Source of the DNA: Coriobacteriia bacterium
GTDB lineage: Bacteria; Actinomycetota; Coriobacteriia; Anaerosomatales; Anaerosomataceae
Direction: 5' to 3'
Length of the DNA: 64,000 nucleotides
Assembly: GCA_016938135.1 (NCBI GenBank)
Contig: JAFGVD010000025.1
Span: 1-64,000, forward strand
Positions 53,195 to 62,423 of this stretch are shown one piece after another. Below the pieces are notes generated by a model, which was given only the letters and a program-made list of their open reading frames with translations, was not told where the DNA came from and searched no databases. Within the stretch, counting starts at the first letter, position 1; each line of letters begins with the position of its first letter. The position numbers and the translations under genes were made by a program.

Positions 53195-54787
53195 ATGGAA
53201 TCGTCGCAGGTGAGGCTCACAATCGATTCGGTCACGTGGCAACGCGTGCAGCTGATCATCGAAGGGGTGCTCGAGGGTGACGCCGGTCCGGATTCTATTC
53301 AGGAGATGTACTTTGAGAACGCGCTGACGGGCGTTCGTTCTCCGATACACCGCTGGAGCATGGTCGATGGGCGGATCCTCATCCGGTACAACGTGACGCA
53401 GGGCCTTGGAACCACGGCCCTGAAGAGCGGTACCTGGACGCTCAGGGCCACGGCGATGACAGGTGAGCCCCTTGCTCTGGCAATCGCCGAAGGACTGTCC
53501 ATACCTGTTCAGGGATACGGTGGTATTTTCCGGTCTGGCAGTTGGTGCTACTCGATCCTGCCCGCGTCGAACGCGGTGGCGGCATTCTCTTTGGAAGTGG
53601 CCTATGTGCGGACGAAGGGTGCTGGGCGCCGCAGGATCCCGTTCGGGTCCTGGATCAAGAGCCTGCGCCAGAACGTGTATCGATCGACCTTCTGGGTCCT
53701 CAGCACACTGCTCCCCAAGAACGGGCGACGGATACTGTTCACGTCCGACTCCCGGGCGACCCTGTCGGGTAACCTGCAGTTCATCCACGATCGGATGATC
53801 GAGCGCGGCATGGGCGCGGACTACCGTATGTACACGAAGTTCAAGCCCAGCATCAGGGCGCGGCGGGGTTTCATGGATAAGTGGCTCTTCACCGCATACT
53901 TGGCTATTGCGGATGTCGTGTTCATGGATGACTTCCAGCCGATGGTCTACAAGGTGGAGCTGGATGCTCAGGTGAAGCTGGTCCAGCTCTGGCATGCTTC
54001 CGGTGCGTTCAAGACGGTGGGCTACAGCCGAGTCGGCAAGCCAGGGGGTCCGAACCCATTCTCGAAAGACCATCGTAGCTACACGCATGCCATCGTCAGC
54101 TCCGCTCACGACGTCCCCTTCTATGCCGAGGCGTTCGGCATTCCTGAAGATCGGGTCATCCCCACAGGCATCCCGCGGCTGGACCCCTTTTACGACTCCG
54201 TGTACGCCGAGCGCGTAAGGGCTGAGGCATATTCTGCGTTCCCGTCCGCGCGTGATCGCAAGGTGTGGCTATTTGCCCCCACGTTCAGAGGTACAGGTCC
54301 CAAGAACGCCTACTACGATGTCGACAAGATCGACTTCGATGCGCTCCATGCACTGTGCGTGAGAGAGGACGCTGTCGTCATTCTGAAGATGCACCCGTTC
54401 GTCAGAACGGCCTTATCCGTGCCCGAGGAGTACCGCGATCGCATTCTCGATGCAACAGACATGCGTGAGCTGAACGACCTTCTGTTCATTGCTGATGTTG
54501 CGATCACCGACTATTCGTCTCTGGTGTTCGAGGCATCCCTTCTGGGCGTACCGATGCTCTTCTATGCCTACGATCTTGAGGAGTACATATCTACCAGGGA
54601 CTTCTATGAGGAGTTCGAGTCGTTCGTGCCGGGGAAGGTCGTCGCTACGTTCGATGACCTGCTGGTCGCCTTGCGTGACGGCGATTTTGAAGCGGAGAAG
54701 GTCCATGAGTTTGCCGCCCGTCATTTTGGCGACGCGCGCGGCGGTGCGACGGATCGAGTGATCGACGCAGTGGTCCTGGGAAGATGA
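53195..54787 (+). CDS. polyol-phosphotransferase (TagF family) with N-terminal beta domain
   Basis: 530 residues. Residues 1-145 are beta-rich and unassigned (VRLTIDSVTWQRVQLIIEGV, SGTWTLRATAMTGEPLALAI). Residues 160-525 are the CDP-glycerol transferase fold: RILFTSDSRATLSGNLQFIH, VQLWHASGAFKTVGYSRVG, WLFAPTFRGTGPKNAYYDV, VILKMHPFVRT and ADVAITDYSSLVFEASLLGV. ATG 53195 with GAGGG seven bases upstream is preferred to ATGs at 53165 and 53177, which lie inside the ATPase gene. It overlaps the next transferase by four bases (ATGA). Confidence 0.88.
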   Translation: MESSQVRLTIDSVTWQRVQLIIEGVLEGDAGPDSIQEMYFENALTGVRSPIHRWSMVDGRILIRYNVTQGLGTTALKSGTWTLRATAMTGEPLALAIAEGLSIPVQGYGGIFRSGSWCYSILPASNAVAAFSLEVAYVRTKGAGRRRIPFGSWIKSLRQNVYRSTFWVLSTLLPKNGRRILFTSDSRATLSGNLQFIHDRMIERGMGADYRMYTKFKPSIRARRGFMDKWLFTAYLAIADVVFMDDFQPMVYKVELDAQVKLVQLWHASGAFKTVGYSRVGKPGGPNPFSKDHRSYTHAIVSSAHDVPFYAEAFGIPEDRVIPTGIPRLDPFYDSVYAERVRAEAYSAFPSARDRKVWLFAPTFRGTGPKNAYYDVDKIDFDALHALCVREDAVVILKMHPFVRTALSVPEEYRDRILDATDMRELNDLLFIADVAITDYSSLVFEASLLGVPMLFYAYDLEEYISTRDFYEEFESFVPGKVVATFDDLLVALRDGDFEAEKVHEFAARHFGDARGGATDRVIDAVVLGR

Positions 54788-55968
54788 GCACTGCCGTTCT
54801 GGTCTTCGCGAGGAAGTGGATGCTGAGGCTGGCCTACGCGCTGTTCTATCCTCTTCCGGTCCAGAACAAGGTGGTCCTCGCATCAAGCAGCGCTTCTCGG
54901 GCACGGGGCAACCTGAAGGCGATCAGTGATGAGCTCGCTCGTTGTGAGAATCTGCCCGCTCGAGTCGTGATCCACACGCATCGCTCTTCGGCAGGACTCG
55001 CGGGGAAGCTGGCGACTTTATGGGCAGCCATCGTTGGCGAGTATCATCTCGCCACTTCCAGAGTCTTCATCGTGGATGACTACTATTTCCCCATCTACGT
55101 GATCAAACCCAAGAAGGCGACGACCATAATCCAGACCTGGCACGCTTGTGGCGCCCTCAAGAAGGTGGGCTACAGCGTTGCCGATCGTGGTTTTGGCGCA
55201 AGCAAGGAACTTCTCAAGCAGGTCCGCATCCACTCGAACTACACGTACTGTCTGGTCGCATCTCGATCTGCTATTCCGTACTACTCAGAAGCGTTCGGGC
55301 AGCCGGAAGAGGCGTTTGTGGTGCTTGGTATCCCTCGAACCGATGTGCTCTTTCAGCGTGATGAGGGCGCGATAGAACGCAAGGTCAGGGCAAGATACGG
55401 GATCCCCGAGGGCAAGAAGGTGATCTTGTATGCGCCGACTTTCCGCGGGGACAGTGCGCATGTGGCCGAGTACGGCGACTACCTCGATCTTGATCTGTTG
55501 CGCGCGTCTTGCGGTGATGAATACGTGGTGTTGGTGAAACTCCATCCCTTCGTGCGTAGCGCTGTCGATCTGGGCGGCTCAGGCTCCGGTTTCGCCTTTG
55601 ATGTCTCTGACTACGGTGACATCAACGAGCTGATGCTGATGAGCGATGTGCTCATAACGGACTACTCAAGCGCGATATTCGAGTACTCGCTGCTTGGCAA
55701 GCCGATGCTGTTCTTCGCCCCGGACTACGTCGAGTACGAGGCGGAGCGCGGCTTCTACTTCGACTACGAGACCGGCATCCCCGGACCGCTGTTTACGTCG
55801 TCGGCGAGTCTGGCTGGGTACCTTGCGGCGGGGGATTATGACGTCAGCGCCGTGCAGGAATTCAGAGAGCGTTCTTTTGACGTTGCCGACGGCCGCGCCA
55901 GCGCACGCGTGGTAGACGAGCTGGTGGTTCCTTTCTTGCGCAAAGGGTCAAGTCCGGGGGCCGAGTAG
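54784..55968 (+). CDS. polyol-phosphotransferase (TagF family)
   Basis: 394 residues, the short form of the family: NKVVLASSSASRARGNLKAI, IIQTWHACGALKKVGYSVAD, VILYAPTFRGDSAHVAEYG, VLVKLHPFVRSAVDLG and VLITDYSSAIFEYSLLGKPM. The His of the WHA segment and the HP and DYSS motifs are all present, so it should be active. An N-terminal amphipathic helix (WMLRLAYALFYPLPVQ) probably binds the membrane. With the 53195 protein it may split priming and polymerisation, as TagB/TagF do. Confidence 0.9.
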   Translation: MSTAVLVFARKWMLRLAYALFYPLPVQNKVVLASSSASRARGNLKAISDELARCENLPARVVIHTHRSSAGLAGKLATLWAAIVGEYHLATSRVFIVDDYYFPIYVIKPKKATTIIQTWHACGALKKVGYSVADRGFGASKELLKQVRIHSNYTYCLVASRSAIPYYSEAFGQPEEAFVVLGIPRTDVLFQRDEGAIERKVRARYGIPEGKKVILYAPTFRGDSAHVAEYGDYLDLDLLRASCGDEYVVLVKLHPFVRSAVDLGGSGSGFAFDVSDYGDINELMLMSDVLITDYSSAIFEYSLLGKPMLFFAPDYVEYEAERGFYFDYETGIPGPLFTSSASLAGYLAAGDYDVSAVQEFRERSFDVADGRASARVVDELVVPFLRKGSSPGAE

Positions 55969-55971
55969 ACA

Positions 55972-57507
55972 TTGGTTGAAGTGAGCGTGATTGTCCCGGC
56001 ATACAACGTCGGCGAGTTTCTAGAGGAGTGTCTCGATTCGATACTGGAGCAGAGCTTCCGGGGGGTCGAGGTGCTGGTCATTGATGACGGCTCATCTGAC
56101 AAGACTCCGCGTGTCATTGAGCGTTATTGCAGCATGTACAGCGCGTTTCGGTCCTTCAGGTTGGAGCATGGCGGAGTCGCTGCAGCGCGGAACCTCGGCC
56201 TGGACAATGCCCGCGGACGATACGTCTGCTTCCTGGACGGAGATGACAAGTTCAGGCCGAATGCGCTGAACGCCCTCTATGATCGCGCCGAGGAGTGCGA
56301 CGCAGACCTCGTCTTCGCCGATTACGTTTCGTTTGATGGAATCCGGGAGTGGGAGGCTCAGGGCGCCGGCAGAGTGTTTTGTGAGGCAACCTATGACAGA
56401 TTCGATCCCAGACTCCTGTGGCTGGTTGCGGTGTGGGCGAAGCTGTATCGACGTTCACTAATCGATGAGACCGGTTTGAGGTTCGCCCCTCTCTCTTTTG
56501 CTGAGGATGCACTCTTCTACTCCTCCTTCGTCTGGTCCTCCAGACGGATCGTCACTCTGGATGAGAAGGTCTATTGCTACCGGCATCGTCCGTTCACAGG
56601 GCAGCTTTCAATCGTCCAGTCTGCATCGTTGGACTCCCTCCACGACCTGCAGTCAGGCTATCGCCTTATGCGCGAAAGGGCCGAAGAACAGCTCGGCCAT
56701 GAACCTGGTTCATCCTGTGTCGACGGGCAGGATTGTCTTGCTGCGAGGTCCTACATTGAGGAGCTTCTGAGGAAAGAGGCCCTCACTCTGCTCAACCTTC
56801 AGTATCGACGTCTGGGCACGTCGGAGGCTGGAGCGGGAGCACTGATCGGCGAGCGTCTCGGCCAGATTCGAGAGTCGGTCTCCTATGGCGTATGGTCCTC
56901 CCTCGTCAGAGGGTTCTCGTCTCTGTGCCTGGAGCGACTCCCCGAGTCATTGGCTGAGGCGTCTGAGCGTGCACTGGTCACGGTGGCGGTTTGGGACGAG
57001 GGGTTTGATCCGGCGATGCTGATGCAGACTCTGGAGAGTCTGTTGATACAGCGTCTGCCGAGGATTCGGGTGCTGCTTTCCGCGGAAGCCACGGCTTGGT
57101 TGCAGCAATCAGACGTGGTTATTCCCGAGTTCGTGGCGACGTGCGATGGCGGTTCGCAGGGCGACTTCTACGACGCCGCTCTCCGGTCCTGCAGGACCGA
57201 CTTCCTCGTGCTGTCGCAGAGTGGCTTGATATACCTCCCCGACGCTATTCGCAGGCTGCACCGTGCAATCGGACATACCAATCATGATGTTGCGGTGTGC
57301 ATGTCGGACCCGCCTGCGCCGCTCGGGTTGATGATTCCTGGTACCGTTCTGTTTCGCCGTTCCTATCTGGCCGCAACTGGAGTGCGCTTCGCGGGCCGGG
57401 CTGTCTCAGACGTGGATTTCATATGTCGGAATGCCTATCTTCACAATGTCGGAGAGCGGCTAGTTCGACGTGCCGAGAACTGGCAGCCGGACTCCGGGTG
57501 CGAGTGA
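55972..57507 (+). CDS. GT2 glycosyltransferase with a degenerate second GT-like domain
   Basis: 511 residues, TTG start. Residues 1-215 are a GT-A domain: VSVIVPAYNVGEFLEECLDS, VLVIDDGSSDKTPRVIERY, AAARNLGLDNARGRYVCFLD with DGDD as the metal-binding motif. After a helical linker, residues 325-505 repeat the same pattern in weakened form (LVTVAVWDEGFDPAMLMQTL, SLLIQRLPRIRVLLSAE, AALRSCRTDFLVLSQSGLIY) without a DxD. The second copy may have become a structural or acceptor-binding domain. The start of the next gene overlaps its stop (TGATG). Confidence 0.83.
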   Translation: MVEVSVIVPAYNVGEFLEECLDSILEQSFRGVEVLVIDDGSSDKTPRVIERYCSMYSAFRSFRLEHGGVAAARNLGLDNARGRYVCFLDGDDKFRPNALNALYDRAEECDADLVFADYVSFDGIREWEAQGAGRVFCEATYDRFDPRLLWLVAVWAKLYRRSLIDETGLRFAPLSFAEDALFYSSFVWSSRRIVTLDEKVYCYRHRPFTGQLSIVQSASLDSLHDLQSGYRLMRERAEEQLGHEPGSSCVDGQDCLAARSYIEELLRKEALTLLNLQYRRLGTSEAGAGALIGERLGQIRESVSYGVWSSLVRGFSSLCLERLPESLAEASERALVTVAVWDEGFDPAMLMQTLESLLIQRLPRIRVLLSAEATAWLQQSDVVIPEFVATCDGGSQGDFYDAALRSCRTDFLVLSQSGLIYLPDAIRRLHRAIGHTNHDVAVCMSDPPAPLGLMIPGTVLFRRSYLAATGVRFAGRAVSDVDFICRNAYLHNVGERLVRRAENWQPDSGCE

Positions 57508-58502
57508 TGAGTGAGGTTGTGGCTGGTTTGGGAGATGTCCTCATCTTCGATGCAACCGGAGCGGGATTCTCGCAGAATCTTGTGAGCTTCAGGAACGCGC
57601 TTCTCCCTTTGGCTGGCCACTGCAGAATCGACTACCACTTCTGCAACCTTGGGCGTTGGAAGGGGGAGCGCCTGGGACGCGTCAAGGCCGAGGCGTGCGT
57701 GGCCATTTCGAAAGCCGACATGGTGGTGTGTGCGACGGACTCGATGCGGGGCTTTGACGTTCGAGAGGACCAGCATACGGTCCTGCTCTGTCCTCCAAGG
57801 CAGAAGTTCGTTGACGGGAGAAAGCTCGAGGCGATGGAGGACTCTCCTTACACACACGTCATCGTCCAAAGCGACGCGTTCAGTGACGGAGCGCGTTCAG
57901 TCTACGGTGGAGAAGTCGTGGCGTCAGGCCTACCGGCTGTTGACTCTCTCGTGTCTTCCGAGTCCCGCATCCAGGCGACGTCCCGGCTCTATGACTATTG
58001 CCCTCAGGCCGAGGGCAGGACGGTGATCGTACTGTTGTCGCATTATCCGGCTCGCAAGCTGTTCGCGGGTCTTGATCTGGACGACCTGTTGGGTCGTCTG
58101 ACAGAACAGCACTTCGTGGTTGCTGCGGTGCCCGGGCTTCGCGACATGCTGACGGACCATCCTGCCTGCTGGGCGGACCATCTGTTCGAGGCACAGGGAT
58201 GCTTCAAGCACTTCGAACTCCTTGGTATGGCCGACACGCTTATCACCACGCGATTCACCGATGGTCTGTATTTCTCGGCGACAGGGAGACGTTTTCTTGC
58301 TCTCAAGCCCGAATGGGACAAGAGTGCGAATCTCTTTGAGGGGCTGAGCTTCGGGTCTTTGGCCGACCTGCCTGACATCCTTCAGGGTGACCAGGGTGAC
58401 TCGCTCGAATCCTTCCGCTCCAGGTACCTCGGCCCCAACGTTTGCAGTAACTCTGAACGAGCTGTTCAGGCGGTCGGTTTCTGCTCCACGCGACTTGAGT
58501 GA
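57507..58502 (+). CDS. strongly diverged CDP-glycerol-transferase-like protein
   Basis: 331 residues. The layout follows the TagF family: an N-terminal Rossmann-like half with VCATDSMRGFDV, then TVIVLLSHYPARKLFAGLDL in the place of the YAPTFRG segment, and LLGMADTLITTRFTDGLYFS in the place of the VLITDYSS segment. The HP motif and the DYSS donor site are not preserved, so it is either inactive, regulatory, or uses another donor. ATG 57507 is chosen for its TGATG coupling to the GT2 gene; the open frame extends upstream only inside that gene. It ends the rightward polymer operon. Confidence 0.65.
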   Translation: MSEVVAGLGDVLIFDATGAGFSQNLVSFRNALLPLAGHCRIDYHFCNLGRWKGERLGRVKAEACVAISKADMVVCATDSMRGFDVREDQHTVLLCPPRQKFVDGRKLEAMEDSPYTHVIVQSDAFSDGARSVYGGEVVASGLPAVDSLVSSESRIQATSRLYDYCPQAEGRTVIVLLSHYPARKLFAGLDLDDLLGRLTEQHFVVAAVPGLRDMLTDHPACWADHLFEAQGCFKHFELLGMADTLITTRFTDGLYFSATGRRFLALKPEWDKSANLFEGLSFGSLADLPDILQGDQGDSLESFRSRYLGPNVCSNSERAVQAVGFCSTRLE

Positions 58503-58598
58503 GCCGGTAGCTGCCGAGTCGATGATCGTGCAGCCGCAATCGGGGCGTTCTCGCGGTATGCTGATACGCGCAGGTTATCGCGAAGTGAGGAGGCGCTG

Positions 58599-59171
58599 GT
58601 GAGCGGAAAGCCCGGGCGGCTGCATGTGATCGTAGGCTGTATGAGCTCAGGCAAGACCGGCGAGCTGATCCGACTGCTCTCCAGACACCGTGTCATCGGT
58701 GACGAGATCGTTATCTTCAAGCATGCCGTCGATACGCGTGACGGGGACAAGGCGCGTTCAAGACTTGGTACGGAGATGAGTGCGCATGTCGTCTCCGAGC
58801 CCACGGAAGTTGCCGTTGAGGGACGTTGTGTCGTTGCTGTCGAAGAGGCGCAGTTCTTCGGCGAGGGAATCGTCCAGCGGATCCAAGAGATCCTCAGAGA
58901 CGGTTGCGAAGTGTATGTCACAGGGCTGAACCAGGACTTCCGAGGAGAGCCGTTCGGGGTGATGCCTACCCTGATGTCGCTTGCAGACGAACTCTCATTG
59001 CTCACGGCCATCTGCCAGAAGTGCCACGGCGTTGCTACCCGCACGCAGCGGATCATCGACGGGAAGCCCGCGCCATGGGACTCTCCCACAGTCCTTGTTG
59101 GTGGGTCGGACTACTACGAGGCTCGTTGTCCCGCCTGTCACGAAGTGACTGGCCGGCCAGGCTCTTCCTAG
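58599..59171 (+). CDS. tdk: thymidine kinase
   Basis: 190 residues of the type II (bacterial/viral) family: P-loop VIVGCMSSGKTGELIRLLSR, the DExQF element VVAVEEAQFFGEGIVQRIQE, GLNQDFRGEPFGVMPTLMSL and the zinc site CQKC...CPAC. It phosphorylates thymidine for salvage. The start is GTG, six bases after GAGGAG. The last four bases overlap the convergent PLP-enzyme gene. Confidence 0.95.
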   Translation: MSGKPGRLHVIVGCMSSGKTGELIRLLSRHRVIGDEIVIFKHAVDTRDGDKARSRLGTEMSAHVVSEPTEVAVEGRCVVAVEEAQFFGEGIVQRIQEILRDGCEVYVTGLNQDFRGEPFGVMPTLMSLADELSLLTAICQKCHGVATRTQRIIDGKPAPWDSPTVLVGGSDYYEARCPACHEVTGRPGSS

Positions 59172-60616
59172 CCTCGCGTTGCGTATCTGTCGCGATAGCC
59201 CTCGGTGAACTCGATGAACCTGTAGACATCGGCGAAGTTGCTTGCGATACCCAGCGACATCCTGATGGTGTTGGGCAGCTTCCCGGTTGTGTCACTGATC
59301 ATCGACTGGCATTCGCGCAGCGTGACGGGTACGTGGTCTTCGCTGAAGCAACCCGCCATGTCTTCTTGTTTGATGTCGTGGGCGACTTCGCCATCACCGG
59401 GGTTGCAAAAACACCCCGTCCGGATCGAGATGCGCTGCTTGCCGGCTGCGCTCTCGACACCGTAGACCTCAAAAGGCAGACCGTCGGGATCGAGGAGATA
59501 GAACGCGATGGTCGCGCCGCGCCTGTCCATCGTCTCGGGTCCGAAGATGCGGAACATCGGAGCTCCGTTGGAGTGCGTCAGTTCGCGCATCCTTCCCAGC
59601 GTCCAGTCCGCGAGGGCATAGGTGCGCGTCTGGATCGTATCCAGCCCTATCGCCGAGAGGTGCTCCAGCCCTATGGAGACCGCCGGCAGGCTCAGGTAGT
59701 CCACCGTGCCGTCTTCGAATCCCGTGGCTCCGGCCGCCAGGTGATACCAGCCTTCACCCTGGACCGAGGCAAGGGTTATGGTGCCTCCAGCAAACCACGG
59801 GCGGCGCAGCTTTGTCAGCTTGTCTTTGCGCGCGATTAGCGCGCCCACCCCTGTTGGATAGCCGAACATCTTGTAGAAGGACAACGGCACGAAGTCCGGC
59901 TTGATCGTGCCAAGGTCGATACGGCTTGTGGGGGCGTACGCTGCGCAATCGAGCAGCACATCCCAGCCAAGAGCCTGAGCCTCGGCAATCCATTCCAGCG
60001 GATGCTTCACGCCGCTGAAGTTCGACTGGGCCGGATACGCGAACAGTCCGGACCCATCCTCCGGTTTGTGTGCGAGCCCGCGGCGCAGCAGCGATTCATC
60101 GAGTCGGAGTTCCGGGTTGCGGACGGGTATATAGCTCACCTGTGCACCCTTGTTGCGCGCGAACTCGCGGATCCCGTTGACCGAGTTGTGGTTGTCGTAT
60201 GCGAGCAGGTAGCAGGAGTCCTTGTCAAACGGGTAAGACTCCCCAACCAGTTTCAACGCCCCGCTTGCGTTTGAGGTGAATATGACCTCGTACTCGTTGG
60301 GATCCGCGTTGAAGAACTCATACACATGGCAGCGAGCCTTCTCCACCTGCGCGGTGCTGGCCAAAGATGCCGGGTTGTGTGAATGGGGGTTTCCAAAGAC
60401 GGCGTTGTCCAAGATCGCGTGATGCGCACGCACCTGGGACTCGGCGTACAGGCCGCCACCCGTGTAGTCCAGGTAGACGTGATCGAGTCGGTCAAGACGC
60501 GAGTACTCGTCGCGTCGGAGATCATCCAGGGCAACGGTGGCCGCATAGCCGGGGTGTCTCGAAACGAACTCGATGTACGCCGCATCGGATGGGGACGTCA
60601 TGGTGCTCTCAGACAT
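59168..60616 (-). CDS. Moco-sulfurase-like PLP enzyme (aminotransferase class V)
   Basis: 482 residues. Motifs follow the NifS-like domain of molybdenum-cofactor sulfurases (ABA3/MOCOS): HVYLDYTGGGLYAESQV, NPHSHNPASLAS, LLDCAAYAPTSRIDLG, the PLP lysine in PLSFYKMFGYPTGVGALI and the persulfide cysteine in ISIRTGCFCNPGDGE. The MOSC domain of the full-length enzymes is absent. It should mobilise sulfur from cysteine; whether to Mo cofactor or to a carrier is open. ATG 60616 follows GGAGG; 20 upstream codons of the open frame are discarded. It is divergent from arcA. Confidence 0.85.
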   Translation of the reverse strand: MSESTMTSPSDAAYIEFVSRHPGYAATVALDDLRRDEYSRLDRLDHVYLDYTGGGLYAESQVRAHHAILDNAVFGNPHSHNPASLASTAQVEKARCHVYEFFNADPNEYEVIFTSNASGALKLVGESYPFDKDSCYLLAYDNHNSVNGIREFARNKGAQVSYIPVRNPELRLDESLLRRGLAHKPEDGSGLFAYPAQSNFSGVKHPLEWIAEAQALGWDVLLDCAAYAPTSRIDLGTIKPDFVPLSFYKMFGYPTGVGALIARKDKLTKLRRPWFAGGTITLASVQGEGWYHLAAGATGFEDGTVDYLSLPAVSIGLEHLSAIGLDTIQTRTYALADWTLGRMRELTHSNGAPMFRIFGPETMDRRGATIAFYLLDPDGLPFEVYGVESAAGKQRISIRTGCFCNPGDGEVAHDIKQEDMAGCFSEDHVPVTLRECQSMISDTTGKLPNTIRMSLGIASNFADVYRFIEFTEGYRDRYATRG

Positions 60617-60765
60617 GCCTGTACCTCCATATGAGGCGATTCTTCCTGTGGGTGAATCATACCGTCCGGGGCGCATTGATGCGATGCAGAGAGCTCATCG
60701 TGGAAAGCGACCTGAGCTGGGGTAGGATAGGGTGCGATATGGGAGGCTACGGGTAGGAGGACTCC

Positions 60766-62028
60766 ATGCAGCTTGGTGTTCACTCTGAGGTTGGCAAGCT
60801 CAGGACCGTCATGGTGCACCGACCTGGCCTTGCGCTCGAGCGCTTGACTCCCGCTAACCGCCAGGACTTCTTGTTCGACGACCTGGTGTGGATCGAGCGG
60901 GCGCAACAGGAGCACGACGCGTTCTGTGACGCTCTGCGCAGCCGCGGCGCCGAGGTGCTGGACTTACAGACTCTGCTCACCCAAACGCTTGAGGCGTCCG
61001 CCGAGGCACGGCGTTTCGTGGTCGAGCGGGCGGTTTCGTCGTTCACAGTGGGCCTCTCGCTCGTCGCAGAACTCCGTGCGTACCTGCTGGAACTCCCGGC
61101 CCCCCGACTCGCCGCTGCCCTTGTGGGCGGGTTGCTCCTCTCGGAGATAGATGGCGTCGACCATGCTGCGCTCACCCGGCATTCGCTGGGTGCGGTCATG
61201 GCGGGACCTGACACCTTCGTCCTTCCGCCGCTGCCCAACACGATGTTCACGCGTGATTCCAGCGCGTGGCTGTACGGCGGTGTGGTCTTGCCGCCGCTGT
61301 TCTGGCACGCCCGTCGCCTTGAGGTTGTGAACATCTCCACCATCTACCGCTTCCACCCGCGATTCACCGGTGCCGAGTTCCAGTTCTGGTATCCGCCGTC
61401 GGGTGACGCGGAGCGCTTCGCGGTGGAGGACTTCGGGCAGGGTATCTCGCTCGAAGGCGGCGATATCATGCCTATCGGCAACAAGACGGTCCTCGTCGGT
61501 ATGGGAGAGCGCTCCACCGGCCGCATGGTCGAGCACCTTGCGCGCTCGCTGTTCTCGGCAGGATCTGCCGAGCGCATCATCGCCTGCCGGATGCCACAGA
61601 ACCGCGCGTACATGCACGTGGACACGGTGCTTGGCTTCCTGGACCGGGATGCCGTGACGCTCTACCCGCCGGTCATCGACTCCATGAAAGTGTATAGCGT
61701 GCGTCCCGGTGACGGCCCGGATGCCTTTGAGATCACCGAGGAGCGCGACTTGCTCTCGGCGCTGGCCGATGCTCTGGACGTCAAGAAGATGCGTGTGATC
61801 CCCACGGGTGGCGACAGCTTCCAGGCGGCGCGTGAGCAGTGGGACGACGGCAACAACATCGTGGCGCTGGGGCCGGGCGTGGTGGTGGGCTACTCGAAGA
61901 ACTCGCACACCAACGCGCGATTGCGCGCTGCGGGTATAGAAGTCATCGAGGTCGAAGGTTCGGAGCTAGGCAAGGGGCGCGGTGGATGTCACTGCATGAC
62001 CTGCCCCATAGAGCGCGACGGAATCTAG
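60766..62028 (+). CDS. arcA: arginine deiminase
   Basis: 420 residues with the complete ADI active site: the N-terminal [53 protein letters not shown], the [10 protein letters not shown] motif and [16 protein letters not shown] with catalytic Cys410. It makes citrulline and ammonia from arginine. No ornithine carbamoyltransferase or arginine/ornithine antiporter is adjacent; the only carbamate kinase in the window is in the agmatine operon. AGGAGG precedes the ATG. Confidence 0.96.
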   Translation: MQLGVHSEVGKLRTVMVHRPGLALERLTPANRQDFLFDDLVWIERAQQEHDAFCDALRSRGAEVLDLQTLLTQTLEASAEARRFVVERAVSSFTVGLSLVAELRAYLLELPAPRLAAALVGGLLLSEIDGVDHAALTRHSLGAVMAGPDTFVLPPLPNTMFTRDSSAWLYGGVVLPPLFWHARRLEVVNISTIYRFHPRFTGAEFQFWYPPSGDAERFAVEDFGQGISLEGGDIMPIGNKTVLVGMGERSTGRMVEHLARSLFSAGSAERIIACRMPQNRAYMHVDTVLGFLDRDAVTLYPPVIDSMKVYSVRPGDGPDAFEITEERDLLSALADALDVKKMRVIPTGGDSFQAAREQWDDGNNIVALGPGVVVGYSKNSHTNARLRAAGIEVIEVEGSELGKGRGGCHCMTCPIERDGI

Positions 62029-62040
62029 GGAGGCAGCGCC

Positions 62041-62346
62041 ATGGCCCAGGGCGACGTGAACGTCCGGATGTTCGGCGTACTGGACGGGATGTGTAAGGAG
62101 CAAGGTCGCCCTTCGCGCGTGACGGTGAGCGTCCCGGAGGAGGGAATCTCAGCCGAAGAGCTGGCCGAGCAGCTCGAGCTGCCGCTCGATCAGATCGAGG
62201 GCGTCTTCTGCAACCACACCGTCTACGGCGTCGACCGCATCATCAGGCCCGGGGACGAGGTGGCATTCGTTCCATATGGCACACCGGGCCCGCATCGGTT
62301 CTATCTGGGCCTGTACAGGGCCGGGAAAAGCAGCAATCCGGAGTAG
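62041..62346 (+). CDS. MoaD/ThiS-like ubiquitin-fold protein
   Basis: 101 residues with a beta-grasp pattern: VNVRMFGVLDGMCKEQGRPS, VTVSVPEEGISAEELAEQLE, VFCNHTVYGVDRIIRPGDEV and AFVPYGTPGP. The segment GDEVAFVPYG is where MoaD/ThiS proteins have their last strand, but the C-terminus (YRAGKSSNPE) lacks the Gly-Gly needed for adenylation and thiocarboxylation. It follows arcA by 12 bases with its own GGGAGG site. A binding rather than a sulfur-carrying role is likely. Confidence 0.75.
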   Translation: MAQGDVNVRMFGVLDGMCKEQGRPSRVTVSVPEEGISAEELAEQLELPLDQIEGVFCNHTVYGVDRIIRPGDEVAFVPYGTPGPHRFYLGLYRAGKSSNPE

Positions 62347-62423
62347 GAGTAGGCGTGCCCTGACATTGGGGCGGTTTGAGCGCTACCATGTGATGCACAA
62401 CGAGCCGGGACCCTAGGAGCATC

